Assembly: GCA_903870145.1 (NCBI GenBank)
Contig: CAIQBO010000028.1
Coordinates: forward strand, 41,887 to 105,886
From: an uncultured Burkholderiales bacterium
GTDB lineage: Bacteria > Pseudomonadota > Gammaproteobacteria > Burkholderiales > Burkholderiaceae_C
Length of the DNA: 64,000 nt
Direction of reading: 5' to 3'
Positions within the stretch are counted from its first letter, which is position 1; the number at the start of each line of letters is the position of its first letter. This document shows positions 1-9,024 of this stretch, one piece after another. Both the position numbers and the translations under genes were made by a program. The notes beneath the pieces are model-generated. The model was not told the DNA's origin. It searched no databases and was given only the letters and a program-made list of their open reading frames with translations.

Positions 1-374
1 GCGCAGTGGACTTCAACACCTGGGTGACGCAGAACATTCAGCGCGCTATCAGCAGCGTGCAAAACCGCATGCAAGACGGCCTGGCGGTGCTGGCCACTGT
101 GGGTTCGACATCGCCTTTTGTGGGCTTGTTTGGCACGGTTTGGGGCATCTACAACGCGCTGGTGAAGATCGGCATGTCGGGCCAAGCTTCGATTGACAAA
201 GTCGCCGGCCCCGTGGGCGAGTCGCTGATCATGACGGCCATCGGCTTGGCCGTGGCGGTGCCCGCTGTGCTGGGTTACAACTGGCTGGTGCGCCGCAACA
301 AGGGCGTGATGGAAGATGTGCACGCTTTTGGTTCTGACCTGCACTCGGTCTTGCTCGCTTCGAGCAAAAAATAA
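1..374 (+). CDS. exbB: ExbB/TolQ/MotA-type proton channel subunit, 5' end cut by window
   Basis: Inner-membrane subunit of a proton-driven motor that energises TonB-dependent uptake through the outer membrane. The frame is already open at the window edge, so only about the last 124 residues are seen and the true start lies upstream. Two membrane segments are visible. One carries STSPFVGLFGTVWGIYNAL and the other, after VAGPVGESLIMTAIGLAVA, completes the typical ExbB/TolQ C-terminal pair. Two exbD genes follow after 35 and then 15 bases, so this is an exbB-exbD-exbD operon; a tonB gene may lie upstream, outside the window. Family is clear; ExbB rather than TolQ is inferred from the two ExbD neighbours. 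Confidence 0.9.
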   Translation, partial: AVDFNTWVTQNIQRAISSVQNRMQDGLAVLATVGSTSPFVGLFGTVWGIYNALVKIGMSGQASIDKVAGPVGESLIMTAIGLAVAVPAVLGYNWLVRRNKGVMEDVHAFGSDLHSVLLASSKK

Positions 375-409
375 TTGGCCCAGCAACAGCCCACACAGGA
401 GAGGCCAGT

Positions 410-826
410 ATGGCGATGAACGTAGGCTCTGAGGGAGACGAAGACGAGATCATGAGTCAGATCAACACCACGCCTTTGGTGGACGTGATGTTGGTGCTCT
501 TGATCATCTTTTTGATCACAATTCCGGTGGTGACCACCTCGATCAAGGTGGAGTTGCCCAAAGAGAAAAACCTGGTGCGGGAAACCAAACCCGAGAACGT
601 TATCATCTCGGTGGATGTCAAGGGCAAGATTTTTTTGTATGACACGCCGATCAAAAACTCTGACGACTTGCTGCAGCGCATGAAGAAATTTTCTGTCATG
701 AAGCCGCAACCTGAAGTGCAGATTCGCGGTGATGGCAAGAGTGACTTTGAGTCGATCGGACGCGTGATCTATGCGGTGCAGCGCGCGGGCATCACCAAGG
801 TTGGCTTTATCACTGAGCCGCAATAA
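410..826 (+). CDS. exbD: ExbD/TolR-family biopolymer transport protein (first copy)
   Basis: A 138-residue ExbD: short cytoplasmic N-terminus, one membrane helix at about residues 23-45, and a periplasmic domain. The proton-carrying aspartate sits in NTTPLVDVMLVLL at residue 25, the same number as in E. coli ExbD. AGGAGAGG lies 6-7 bases before the chosen ATG; a second ATG two codons later would change little. It would work with ExbB upstream to couple the proton gradient to TonB. It shares its first residues (MAMNVGS) and the helix motif with the next gene, so the two are paralogues from a duplication. Confidence 0.93.
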   Translation: MAMNVGSEGDEDEIMSQINTTPLVDVMLVLLIIFLITIPVVTTSIKVELPKEKNLVRETKPENVIISVDVKGKIFLYDTPIKNSDDLLQRMKKFSVMKPQPEVQIRGDGKSDFESIGRVIYAVQRAGITKVGFITEPQ

Positions 827-841
827 AAGAGGAACAAGAAC

Positions 842-1273
842 ATGGCCATGAACGTAGGCAGCGGCTCTGGGAGTGACGAGCCTGAAGTGATGATGGACAT
901 CAACACCACGCCCTTGATTGACGTGATGTTGGTGCTGCTCATCATGTTGATCATCACCATTCCGCCGCAGTTGCATTCGGTGACCTTGGACATGCCGGTG
1001 GTCACGCCGCCGAGCAAAAAAATTGACCCTGTGGTGATCAAGATCGATGTGGATGCCTCCAGCGTGATCAATTGGAACGGCCGCCCGGTGACGGGTCGCG
1101 CAGATTTAGAAGCCAAGTTGAAAGAGGCAGCGGCGATGCAGCCGCAGCCCGAGTTGCACATTCGCTCGCATGCCAAAGCCAAGTACGACGCAGTGGCCCA
1201 GGTCATGGCCAGCGCGCAGCGCCTGGGGCTGAGCAAGTTGGGCATCGTGGGTTCTGAGCAGTTTGTCAATTGA
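842..1273 (+). CDS. exbD: ExbD/TolR-family biopolymer transport protein (second copy)
   Basis: Second ExbD-like protein, 143 residues, with the same plan: acidic N-terminus, one membrane helix with the aspartate at residue 27 (INTTPLIDVMLVLL), then a periplasmic domain ending near residue 143. It follows the first copy by 15 bases, with GAGGAAC as ribosome binding site. The periplasmic halves of the two copies differ more than the helix, which suggests different roles. In Xanthomonas an exbB-exbD1-exbD2 set is known in which the second ExbD is needed only for some functions; a similar division of labour here is inference. Confidence 0.92.
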   Translation: MAMNVGSGSGSDEPEVMMDINTTPLIDVMLVLLIMLIITIPPQLHSVTLDMPVVTPPSKKIDPVVIKIDVDASSVINWNGRPVTGRADLEAKLKEAAAMQPQPELHIRSHAKAKYDAVAQVMASAQRLGLSKLGIVGSEQFVN

Positions 1274-1297
1274 AGTGTTAAGGCCCTTTTTTCGCCC

Positions 1298-2269
1298 ATG
1301 CCTGTGACAGATACTTTTCCGCGCTTGCTGGGCGATGTGGGCGGGACCAATGCGCGATTTGGCTGGCAAGCGCATGCTGGCAGCGCCATCGAACATGTGC
1401 AAGTTTTGCCCTGCGAACAGCACCCCACTTTGGAAGCGGCCATTCGCACTTATTTGAGCTTGAAGGCCTTGCCGCAACCCACCGCCTGCGCCCTGGGAAT
1501 TGCCAACCCTGTGACGGGCGATCAGGTCAGTATGACCAACCACCATTGGTCTTTTTCCATCGCGCAGATGCAAGCCAGCCTGGGTTTGCACAGGCTCCAC
1601 GTGATCAATGATTTCACTGCGCTGGCTTTGGCTTTGCCGTCTTTGCCTGCTGCGCACTTGATGCAAATTGGCGGCGCTGCTGCACAGGCCCATGCACCCA
1701 AAGCCTTGATTGGTGCGGGCACGGGCCTGGGCGTTTCGGGCTTGTTGCCCACGGGCAAACCTGACCAATGGCTGGCCATTGCTGGCGAAGGCGGGCACGC
1801 CACACTGGCGGCTCAAAGCGAGACAGAGTTTCGGGTGATTCAATGGCTCCAGCAAAAATATGGCCACGTCTCTGCCGAGCGCGTGCTCTGCGGGCAAGGC
1901 CTGCTGGACTTGTTCAGCGCATTGCGCGAGCTGCAGCATTTGCCGCCCTTGCAGGTGGCCAGCGCGTCTGAGGTCACTGACTTGGCGCTGCAAAAGCAAG
2001 ACGCCGTGGCACTGGCCAGCTTGGAGATGTTTAGCAGTTTCTTGGGCAGCGTCGCGGGCAACTTGGCGCTGACCTTGGGCGCGCGGGGCGGCGTTTATTT
2101 GGGTGGTGGGATTGTGCCGCGTTGGCTCGGCTGGTTTGAACATTCAAGCTTTCGCACAAGCTTTCAAGCCAAGGGGCGCTTTGCGGCGTATCTGAAGGAC
2201 ATTCCGGTGTGGGTGATCAACGCACCCGAGTCGCCTGCGCTTTTGGGCGCAGCGCGCTCGTTCAACTGA
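1298..2269 (+). CDS. glk: Glucokinase (Glk family)
   Basis: Cytoplasmic ATP-dependent glucokinase, 323 residues, making glucose 6-phosphate. The N-terminal phosphate-binding motif LGDVGGTNARFGW is at residues 11-23, the catalytic aspartate at residue 105 in INDFTALA, the second phosphate motif GAGTGLG at 139-145, and EGGHA at 164-168. This is the Glk (PF02685) type, not a ROK-type kinase. It lies 24 bases after exbD and could be cotranscribed. No strong ribosome binding site is seen (AAGG is about 14 bases upstream), so the start rests on alignment of the first motif. It converges with the next gene, the two stops being only five bases apart. Confidence 0.93.
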   Translation: MPVTDTFPRLLGDVGGTNARFGWQAHAGSAIEHVQVLPCEQHPTLEAAIRTYLSLKALPQPTACALGIANPVTGDQVSMTNHHWSFSIAQMQASLGLHRLHVINDFTALALALPSLPAAHLMQIGGAAAQAHAPKALIGAGTGLGVSGLLPTGKPDQWLAIAGEGGHATLAAQSETEFRVIQWLQQKYGHVSAERVLCGQGLLDLFSALRELQHLPPLQVASASEVTDLALQKQDAVALASLEMFSSFLGSVAGNLALTLGARGGVYLGGGIVPRWLGWFEHSSFRTSFQAKGRFAAYLKDIPVWVINAPESPALLGAARSFN

Positions 2270-2274
2270 AACGG

Positions 2275-3249
2275 TCAGTCTGCGTAAACGCCTGCGGCCT
2301 TGATCACAGGGCTCCACTTGGCGATCTCAGCGGCCACAAACTTCTTGTGCTCAGCAGGCTCGACACGTTTGTCGGTGACGACCACAGCGCCTAGGCCTTC
2401 TTGTTTCTTGATGAATTCAGGGTCTTTCAAAGCCGCTTTGAGTGCGGTATTGAGTTTGGCCAACACATCAGCAGGCGTGCCTTTGGGGGCATACAAACCG
2501 TGCCAAATGGTGACTTCAAAACCCTTCAAGCCAGACTCTTGCATGGTGGGCAAATCTTTCAGCGCAGGCGTGGTCAAGCGCTTGCTGGTGGTGACGGCAA
2601 AAGCTTTGACTTTTTTGCCTTCAATTTGGCTGGAGGTGTTGGTGGTTTGATCGCACATCAGGTCAATTTGGCCGCCCATCAAATCGGTCATGGCCGGTGC
2701 AGTGCCTTTGTAGGGCACGGTGGTCATGTCAATTTGAACGGCGTTTTGAAACAGCAAACCACACAGGTGTGAGGCAGAGCCAACACCCGCATTGCCCAAG
2801 TTGATTTTGCCCTTGTTGGCGCCAAGCCATGTGGTCAATTCTTTGAAATTGTTGGCGGGCAAAGAAGGTTTGGCCACCAAAGTCATGGGCACATCGTTGA
2901 TCATGCCCACGTATTCAAAATCGCTGTCGACTTTGAAGGGAATGTTGCGCACCAAGGTGGGCATGGTGGCCATACCGATGTGGTGCAGCAGCAAGGTGTG
3001 GCCATCGGGCGAAGCCTTGGCTACTTTGTTGGCGCCAATGGAGCCACCTGCACCAGCGGCGTTGTCAACCAACACAACAGCGCCGCCCATGGGGGCGCGC
3101 ATGGCTTCGGCCAAATCGCGGGCCACGCGGTCAGTGGGTCCCCCTGCCGTAAAGGGCACCACCAAGGTGATGGGCTTACCGCCTGGAAAATTTTGCGCTT
3201 GCGCCACCAAAGACAATGCGGCTGCAGCCAGAATGAGCATGCGTTTCAT
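2275..3249 (-). CDS. Bug-family (TctC-like) tricarboxylate-type solute receptor
   Basis: Periplasmic receptor of the tripartite tricarboxylate transporter type, 324 residues. The first 18 residues form a Sec signal peptide ending AQA, followed by the Bug hallmark start KPITLVVPFTAGGPTDRVAR. Bug receptors bind carboxylates or other small organic molecules and normally pass them to TctA/TctB membrane proteins; no tctAB lies nearby, which is usual for Burkholderiales where Bug genes are scattered. The ligand cannot be read from sequence. AGGAG sits 8-9 bases before the ATG. The 137 bases upstream hold no promoter I can defend. Confidence 0.9.
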   Translation of the reverse strand: MKRMLILAAAALSLVAQAQNFPGGKPITLVVPFTAGGPTDRVARDLAEAMRAPMGGAVVLVDNAAGAGGSIGANKVAKASPDGHTLLLHHIGMATMPTLVRNIPFKVDSDFEYVGMINDVPMTLVAKPSLPANNFKELTTWLGANKGKINLGNAGVGSASHLCGLLFQNAVQIDMTTVPYKGTAPAMTDLMGGQIDLMCDQTTNTSSQIEGKKVKAFAVTTSKRLTTPALKDLPTMQESGLKGFEVTIWHGLYAPKGTPADVLAKLNTALKAALKDPEFIKKQEGLGAVVVTDKRVEPAEHKKFVAAEIAKWSPVIKAAGVYAD

Positions 3250-3386
3250 AGATATCTCCTGATAAGAATTTGGCAGTTTAGTCTTTTAAATGGGCAAGTT
3301 TGAATCATGTAAGTACTTAGGGCCGTGAAATTTATGAGTTTTTCACCAGTTGCTTGATGCAAACCAATCATTGCCAGCTTGCATTT

Positions 3387-4652
3387 TCACTGATAGCTGC
3401 GTGCGTCTTCAATCACCTTGCCGTCGTTGGGCAATGAGCCCGGAGCTACGAGCAGCACATCTGCGCGAAGTTTGGTGATATCGCGAATGGCTTGTGACAT
3501 TTGCGATATCAATGTGGTTTGGGCCGTGGCTGTTTGCTCGGCGGCTTCCACATGCAAAGCCATGCTGTCGTTGGCCATCTCACCTTGCACCACCAAGCGG
3601 GCGCGCAGTGCACTGGGAAAACGCCGAACGACCTCGGCCACTTGCCCGGGGTGAACGAACATGCCGCGCACTTTGGTGGTTTGGTCAGCTCGGCCCATCC
3701 AACCTTTGATGCGCTGGTGGGTGCGGCCGCTGGGGCATTGGCCACTCAAGATGGCAGACAGATCACCAGTGCCAAAACGGATCAAGGGGTAGTCTGGGTT
3801 CAAACTGGTGACCACTACCTCGCCGACCTCACCTTCGGGCACTGGGTCACCGGTGCCTGGGCGCACGATTTCAAGGATCACGCCTTCATCGAGCACCAGG
3901 CCTTGGCGCGCGCTGGTTTCGTAGGCGATCAAGCCCACATCTGCCGTGGCGTAGCACTGATAGGCCGCCACGCCGCGCTGGGTGAACCAGTCGCGCAGGC
4001 TGGGCGGAAAGGCCTCGCCTGTGACCAAGGCTTTTTGGACACTGGGCAAAGCCACGCCCATTTCTTGGGCTTTTTCGAAAATGATTTTCAAAAAACTGGG
4101 CGTCCCCACGTAGCCGGCGGGGGCTAGCTCGGCCATGGCCTGGACTTGCTGCTCAGTCTGGCCAATGCCACCCGCAAACACCGTGCATCCCAGCGCGTGG
4201 GCGCCTGTTTCCATCATGGAGCCGGCGGGGGTGAAGTGGTAACTGAAACAGTTGTGGATCAACTCGCCCGATTTAAAGCCTGCAGCGGCCATGGCTCGGG
4301 CCATGCGCCAGTAGTCGGTGTGCACACCCTCAGGCTCGTAAATCGGGCCGGGGCTGGCAAACACACGGGGCATTTTTTGGCCAAAATTCAGCGTGCTAAA
4401 ACCCCCGAACACACTGCCGCCCGATGCGCGCGAGGCTTTTTGGCGTTCGTGCAATTCGTGCTTTCGCACCACCGGCAATTGGGCCAAGGCGGCGCGGCTG
4501 GTGATGTCTTGGGCTTGCACGCCTTGCAAGGATTGGGCAAACGCCGGGGCATGCTTTTGTGCATGTGCTATTTGTGCCGGCAAGGCGGCCAGCAAAGCGG
4601 CTTCGCGCACAAGCGGGGCACGCGTCTCCAATGCATCTAAATGCGAGTTCAT
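3387..4652 (-). CDS. Phenylacetate-CoA ligase-like (PaaK-type) AMP-forming ligase
   Basis: A 421-residue adenylate-forming enzyme of the PaaK type, expected to activate an aromatic or other organic acid to its CoA thioester in the cytoplasm. Visible family features are YHFTPAGSMMETGAHALGC, the TPSFL and TGEAFPPSLR segments, the Y-x-C-Y-A-T-A-D motif before an acidic patch, LIRFGTGDLSAI with the ATP-ribose aspartate, and GRADQTTKVRGMFVHP in the C-terminal lid. It is the last gene of the livGHMKF operon, 60 bases after livF, so its substrate is probably the solute brought in by that transporter. The substrate itself is unknown; phenylacetate is not implied because no paa genes are present. Confidence 0.85.
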   Translation of the reverse strand: MNSHLDALETRAPLVREAALLAALPAQIAHAQKHAPAFAQSLQGVQAQDITSRAALAQLPVVRKHELHERQKASRASGGSVFGGFSTLNFGQKMPRVFASPGPIYEPEGVHTDYWRMARAMAAAGFKSGELIHNCFSYHFTPAGSMMETGAHALGCTVFAGGIGQTEQQVQAMAELAPAGYVGTPSFLKIIFEKAQEMGVALPSVQKALVTGEAFPPSLRDWFTQRGVAAYQCYATADVGLIAYETSARQGLVLDEGVILEIVRPGTGDPVPEGEVGEVVVTSLNPDYPLIRFGTGDLSAILSGQCPSGRTHQRIKGWMGRADQTTKVRGMFVHPGQVAEVVRRFPSALRARLVVQGEMANDSMALHVEAAEQTATAQTTLISQMSQAIRDITKLRADVLLVAPGSLPNDGKVIEDARSYQ

Positions 4653-4712
4653 GCGAGGTCCTTGAAAATAAATAAGGTTGCGGCAATCAACAGTTGCGAA
4701 AAGCGCAAGTGC

Positions 4713-5522
4713 TTAGGCCAACCAGCGTTTTCGCCGCTTGTAGCTCTTGACGTCTTTGAAGCTTTTGCGCTCACCGCCGCCCACGCCCAAGTAAAACTCT
4801 TTGACGTCTTCGTTGCTGGCCAGCTCTTGCGCGGCGCCGTCCATCACAATGCGCCCGCTCTCCATGATGTAGCCGTAGTCGGAGTATTTCAAAGCCATGT
4901 TGGTGTTTTGTTCGGCCAACAAGAAGGTGACTTTTTCTTTTTGATTCAGGTCTTTGACGATGTTGAAGACCTCTTCCACAATCTGCGGGGCCAATCCCAT
5001 GGAGGGCTCGTCGAGCAAGACCATGCTGGGGTTGGCCATCAAGGCGCGGCCAATGGCGCACATCTGCTGCTCACCGCCCGAGGTGTAGGCGGCCTGCGAC
5101 GTGCGGCGTGTTTTGAGACGCGGGAAATAGTTGTAGACCTTCTCCAAATTGGCAGCGATCTCGCCTTTGTCTTTGCGCGTATAGGAGCCCGTGAGCAAAT
5201 TTTCTTCAATGGTCAAGTGCGCAAAGCAGTGACGCCCCTCCATGACTTGGACCACACCGCGCTGCACCAAATCTGCTGGCGAGAGGTTTTCAATGCGCTC
5301 ACCACGCAACTCGATCGAGCCTTTGGTGACGGCGCCGCGCTCGCCCTGCAACAAGTTGGAGACTGCACGCAGCGTGGTGGTTTTGCCAGCGCCATTGCCA
5401 CCCAGCAGCGCCACGATGGCACCCTGTGGCACTTGCAGCGAGACGCCTTTGAGCACCAAGATCACATGGTTGTAGATGACTTCGATGCCGTTGACGTTGA
5501 GAACGATGTTTGTAGCGTTCAT
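4713..5522 (-). CDS. livF: Branched-chain-type ABC transporter ATPase LivF
   Basis: One of two ATPases of the Liv-type importer, 269 residues from the ATG at 5522. Walker A is GGNGAGKT (residues 41-48), the signature is TSGGEQQ (147-153), Walker B is MVLLDEPS with the catalytic glutamate near 172, followed by GLAP. The frame stays open 16 codons upstream, but AAGGG seven bases before 5522 and the family alignment support this start. It runs with livK, livM, livH and livG. The C-terminal GGGERKSFKDVKSYKRRKRW tail is longer and more basic than in amino-acid LivF proteins, as often seen in aromatic-acid transport operons. Confidence 0.9.
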   Translation of the reverse strand: MNATNIVLNVNGIEVIYNHVILVLKGVSLQVPQGAIVALLGGNGAGKTTTLRAVSNLLQGERGAVTKGSIELRGERIENLSPADLVQRGVVQVMEGRHCFAHLTIEENLLTGSYTRKDKGEIAANLEKVYNYFPRLKTRRTSQAAYTSGGEQQMCAIGRALMANPSMVLLDEPSMGLAPQIVEEVFNIVKDLNQKEKVTFLLAEQNTNMALKYSDYGYIMESGRIVMDGAAQELASNEDVKEFYLGVGGGERKSFKDVKSYKRRKRWLA

Positions 5523-5549
5523 GATGCCCTTGCTGAAAAAATTGGAACC

Positions 5550-5581
5550 CCACTTCAAACCTGCACGCAAGTCTGAAGTGG
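5550..5581 (-). terminator. Strong stem-loop between livK and livF, possible attenuator
   Basis: On the minus strand a 14-bp stem (two G-U pairs) with loop CGTG is formed, and AATTTTTT begins about seven bases after it, just before livF. A GC-rich second hairpin (GCGGCG 5583-5588 with CGCCGC 5602-5607) lies on the livK side. The U-run is not directly next to the stem, so full termination is doubtful. A partial terminator or mRNA-protecting hairpin after the binding-protein gene would explain higher expression of LivK than of the ATPase; that role is inference. Confidence 0.45.
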
Positions 5582-5621
5582 AGCGGCGGTGCAGTTGTAT
5601 GCGCCGCCACCCCGGTGCAGA

Positions 5622-6944
5622 TTAAGACTGGCAGTCGGCCGGTGTGCGGCGTGTCAGTTTTTTCTCGGCAGCGTATTTATCAGCAAACTGCTTGACCAGT
5701 GGTTTGATGATCGATGTGTCAGCTTCGATCCAGTCGGAGATGTAGTTCCACTTCTTGCCGTCCCATGTGTGCAAGCGTGCAGCGCGTGAGCCTTCATGGT
5801 CAACGCACGATGTGCTCAGCGGTTTCATGACCGTGGACAAGCCCAGCTTGGTCAGCACTTTGTCGTCCATGTTCAGGTTTTCCAAGCCCCAGCGAATCTG
5901 ATCGCCACTCATGACTTTGCCTTTGCCGAAACGCTCTTGCGCTGCGCGAACGCCCTCGACCGCCAAAGCCGCACTGACCAAGCCACGGTTGTACAAAGTG
6001 GTGCCCACTTCTTCCGATGGGCCGGTGCCTAACTTTTTAGCGTGAAGAAACTTTTGCACGTCTTCAATCACTTTGCCGCCAGGGCCGGTGGCGACCAAGC
6101 CGGTATAGCCTTTGGCCGCTTCGCCGACATCTTTGACGTCAGGCTCAGCTGCAGACCACCAGACGCCGAACATTTTCTCGCGCGGGTAACCGGTGGCCAC
6201 GGCTTCTTTCAAAGAAGCCGAGTTCATCACGCCCCAGCCCCACAACAACACGTAGTCAGGGCGAGCTTGGCGAATTTGCAGCCATGTGGCTTTTTGCTCA
6301 ACGCCAGGCGCTGTCACGGGCAACAATTGCAGGTCGTAGCCTTGCATTTTGGCGCGCTCTTGCAGCAAAGGAATAGGCTCTTTGCCGTAGGGGCTGTCGT
6401 GGTAAACCAAGGCAATTTTTTTGCCCTTGAGGTTGCCATTTTCTTTTTTGGTCAAGTGCTGCATGATGATGTCAGCGCCCGACCAGTAGGTGCCTTGCAG
6501 CGGAAAGTTCCACTTGAACACACCGCCGTCGCTCGACTCAGAGCGGCCATACCCGCCGGTGATCAAAGGGTTTTTGTCGTCCGGGGCTTTTTCTGTCAAA
6601 GCAAACGTGATGCCGGTTGACAAGGGCTGGAACACGCTGCCTTTGGCTTTGCCTTTGAGGCGTTCATAGCACTCCACGCCGCGGTCTGTGGCGTAGGCTG
6701 TGTCGCACTCTTCGTAGGTGATTTTGACGCCGTTGATACCGCCGTCGCGGGCATTGACCAAGCGCAAATAGTCAGAATAACCGTTGGCCCATGGCACACC
6801 GTTGGGTGCGTAGGCGCCGGTGCGATACGGCAACACGGGGAAGAACTGCTCTTTGGCTTGCGCATAGGCTGCGCTGCTGACCAAGGCACTGGAGGCGGCC
6901 GCAGCCACCACCGATGCGGCCAGGACGAGTTGACGAAATTTCAT
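5622..6944 (-). CDS. livK: Liv-type ABC transporter periplasmic binding protein
   Basis: Type I periplasmic binding protein of the branched-chain amino-acid transporter family, 440 residues, longer than LivK of E. coli (about 370). A Sec signal peptide of about 28 residues ends in SAAYAQA. The mature part holds KITYEECDTAYATDRGVECYERLKG-type sequence and GGYGRSESSDGGVFKWNFP, typical of members that bind aromatic or other non-amino-acid solutes. AGGAGACC precedes the ATG at 6944; the frame runs on upstream without coding character. It sits between livM and livF in the operon. The ligand is unknown; the two CoA ligases in the operon suggest an organic acid. Confidence 0.9.
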   Translation of the reverse strand: MKFRQLVLAASVVAAAASSALVSSAAYAQAKEQFFPVLPYRTGAYAPNGVPWANGYSDYLRLVNARDGGINGVKITYEECDTAYATDRGVECYERLKGKAKGSVFQPLSTGITFALTEKAPDDKNPLITGGYGRSESSDGGVFKWNFPLQGTYWSGADIIMQHLTKKENGNLKGKKIALVYHDSPYGKEPIPLLQERAKMQGYDLQLLPVTAPGVEQKATWLQIRQARPDYVLLWGWGVMNSASLKEAVATGYPREKMFGVWWSAAEPDVKDVGEAAKGYTGLVATGPGGKVIEDVQKFLHAKKLGTGPSEEVGTTLYNRGLVSAALAVEGVRAAQERFGKGKVMSGDQIRWGLENLNMDDKVLTKLGLSTVMKPLSTSCVDHEGSRAARLHTWDGKKWNYISDWIEADTSIIKPLVKQFADKYAAEKKLTRRTPADCQS

Positions 6945-6994
6945 GGAAGGTCTCCTGTTAAAAATAAAAATGAAGGGTTGAAACACCGGGGAAA

Positions 6995-8071
6995 TCAATG
7001 CGGGAACGGCCACAAGCGCAGCTTTTGTTTGCCCACACTCCACAGCTTGGCCAAGCCGTGCGGCTCTACGATCAAGAACCAGACAATCATGCTGCCGAAA
7101 ATAATTTGCTCTGCGTGCGTCAAGGCGGCCGTGCCAACCTCGACACCCACCAGGCCGCCTAAAAATGGCAGCACTTGGTTGATCACAATGGGCAAGACCA
7201 CGATGAAGCCTGCGCCAAAAAAACTGCCCATGATGGAGCCCATGCCGCCCAAGATCACCATGAACAACAGCTGAAAAGACCGGTCGACTGAAAACGCTGC
7301 CGGCTCCCATGAGCCCAAGTGCACAAAGGCCCACAAAGCGCCTGCCACACCGACGATGAAGGAGCTGACCGCAAAGGCGCTGAGCTTGGCGTACATGGGG
7401 CGAATACCGATCACGGCAGCGGCCACATCCATGTCGCGAATGGCCATCCATTCACGGCCAATGGCGCTCCTGACGAGGTTCTTGGCTAACACGCCAAAGA
7501 CCACCAAAATACTCAAACAAAAAATGTACTTTTGCAGTGGGGTGCTGACATCCAAACCAAACACCTTTAAGTTGGAAACCGAGGCGGTGCCTGATGCCGA
7601 GTCGTTGGTGAACCAGGTGATGCGCAAGAAAGCCCAGTCGCAAAAAAACTGAGCGGCCAAGGTGGCCACCGCCAAATACAAGCCCTTCACGCGCAAGCTG
7701 GGCACACCAAAAAAGATGCCCACCAAGGTCGCAAAAAAACCGCCCACCAACAAAGCCACCAGCAAGGGCATGCCCTCAATGCGAACCCAGCAGTTGAAAG
7801 CGGCATAAGCCCCCACCGCCATGAAGGCCCCTGAGCCCAAGGAAATTTGTCCGCAGTACCCCACCAAAATGTTGACGCCCAAAGCAGCCAGCGCCAAGAT
7901 CAAAAACGGAATCAAGATGGCGCGCATGACGTATTCATCGGCCAAGAAAGGCACAGCAAGAAAAGCAAAGGCAACCATCAACAACACAGCCCAGCGGTCT
8001 TGCGCAATGGGAAATATTTGCTGATCCGCTTTGTAAGTGGTTTTAAATTGGCCATTTTCTCTGTAAAACAT
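6995..8071 (-). CDS. livM: Liv-type ABC transporter permease LivM
   Basis: Second permease of the importer, 358 residues with about ten membrane segments. Family motifs are ALAALGVNILVGYCGQISLGSGAFMAVGAY near residues 70-100 and GGMGSIMGSFFGAGFIV near residue 280. The ATG at 8071 follows the livH stop by one base (TGATATG), which points to coupled translation. The frame is open 36 codons further upstream inside livH, but that part has no family similarity. The N-terminal soluble stretch (about 30 residues before the first helix) is longer than in LivM of E. coli. Confidence 0.9.
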   Translation of the reverse strand: MFYRENGQFKTTYKADQQIFPIAQDRWAVLLMVAFAFLAVPFLADEYVMRAILIPFLILALAALGVNILVGYCGQISLGSGAFMAVGAYAAFNCWVRIEGMPLLVALLVGGFFATLVGIFFGVPSLRVKGLYLAVATLAAQFFCDWAFLRITWFTNDSASGTASVSNLKVFGLDVSTPLQKYIFCLSILVVFGVLAKNLVRSAIGREWMAIRDMDVAAAVIGIRPMYAKLSAFAVSSFIVGVAGALWAFVHLGSWEPAAFSVDRSFQLLFMVILGGMGSIMGSFFGAGFIVVLPIVINQVLPFLGGLVGVEVGTAALTHAEQIIFGSMIVWFLIVEPHGLAKLWSVGKQKLRLWPFPH

Positions 8072-8072
8072 A

Positions 8073-9002
8073 TCAAACCCTGTCGATGATCTTCTCGCCA
8101 AACAAACCTTGCGGACGTACCAACAAGAAGCCCAAGGCCAGCACATAGGCAAACCAAATTTCAATGCCGCCGCCCACATAAGGCCCTAAGAAAACTTCGG
8201 AGAGTTTTTCTCCCACACCGATGATCAAGCCACCGATGATGGCGCCGGGCACAGACGTCAAGCCACCCAAAATCACCACCGGCAATGCGCGCAGCGCCAC
8301 CGTAGACAAAGAAAATTGCACACCCAATTTGGAGCCCCAAATCATGCCGGCCACCAAAGCCACCACACCGGCCACGCACCAGACAATGACCCAAATGCGG
8401 TTCAAGGGAATGCCGATGGACTGCGCCGCTTGGTGGTCATCGGCCACCGCCCGCAATGCGCGGCCTGTGGTGGTTTTTTGAAAAAACAAACTGAGCATGG
8501 CAACCAAAGCCGCTGCAATCACAGCGGCCACCAAGTCTTCTTGGTTGATCATGATGCCGCCCTCAAAAAATTTCTCGAAAGCCATCAAAGGCTCTTTGGG
8601 CATGCCAATGTCGATCTTGTAAATGTCACTGCCAAAGATGGATTGACCCACGCCGTCTAAGAAATAGGTGATGCCCAAAGTGGCCATCAACAAGGTTGTG
8701 CCTTCTTGGTTGACCAAGTGCCGCAGCACCAAATACTCCACCACCCAGGCCACGATGAACATCACGCCTGCAGCCAGCACAAAGGCGATCAAGTTGCCAA
8801 CCACCGGGCTGGTGATGCTGGTGTACAGCGGAATCCATTCGGCAAAACGGGCCATGGCCAAGGCAGCGAACAGCACCATCGCGCCTTGGGCAAAGTTGAA
8901 CACGCCGGAAGCTTTGTAAATCAAAACAAAGCCCAAGGCGACCAAAGAATAAAGCATGCCGGCCATCAGGCCGCCGATCATGGTTTCTAGAAAAAATCCC
9001 AT
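8073..9002 (-). CDS. livH: Liv-type ABC transporter permease LivH
   Basis: First permease of the importer, 309 residues, eight or so membrane helices. Motifs seen are LYSLVALGFVLIYKASGVFNFAQGAM near residues 18-44 and the EAA-like loop PVVILGGLTSVPGAIIGGLIIGVGE near the C-terminus. It lies 22 bases after livG and one base before livM, in the order livG-livH-livM-livK-livF. Together with LivM it forms the membrane channel onto which LivG and LivF dock. Confidence 0.92.
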   Translation of the reverse strand: MGFFLETMIGGLMAGMLYSLVALGFVLIYKASGVFNFAQGAMVLFAALAMARFAEWIPLYTSITSPVVGNLIAFVLAAGVMFIVAWVVEYLVLRHLVNQEGTTLLMATLGITYFLDGVGQSIFGSDIYKIDIGMPKEPLMAFEKFFEGGIMINQEDLVAAVIAAALVAMLSLFFQKTTTGRALRAVADDHQAAQSIGIPLNRIWVIVWCVAGVVALVAGMIWGSKLGVQFSLSTVALRALPVVILGGLTSVPGAIIGGLIIGVGEKLSEVFLGPYVGGGIEIWFAYVLALGFLLVRPQGLFGEKIIDRV

Positions 9003-9024
9003 TTGTGTCTTTCTTTTCTCGGCT

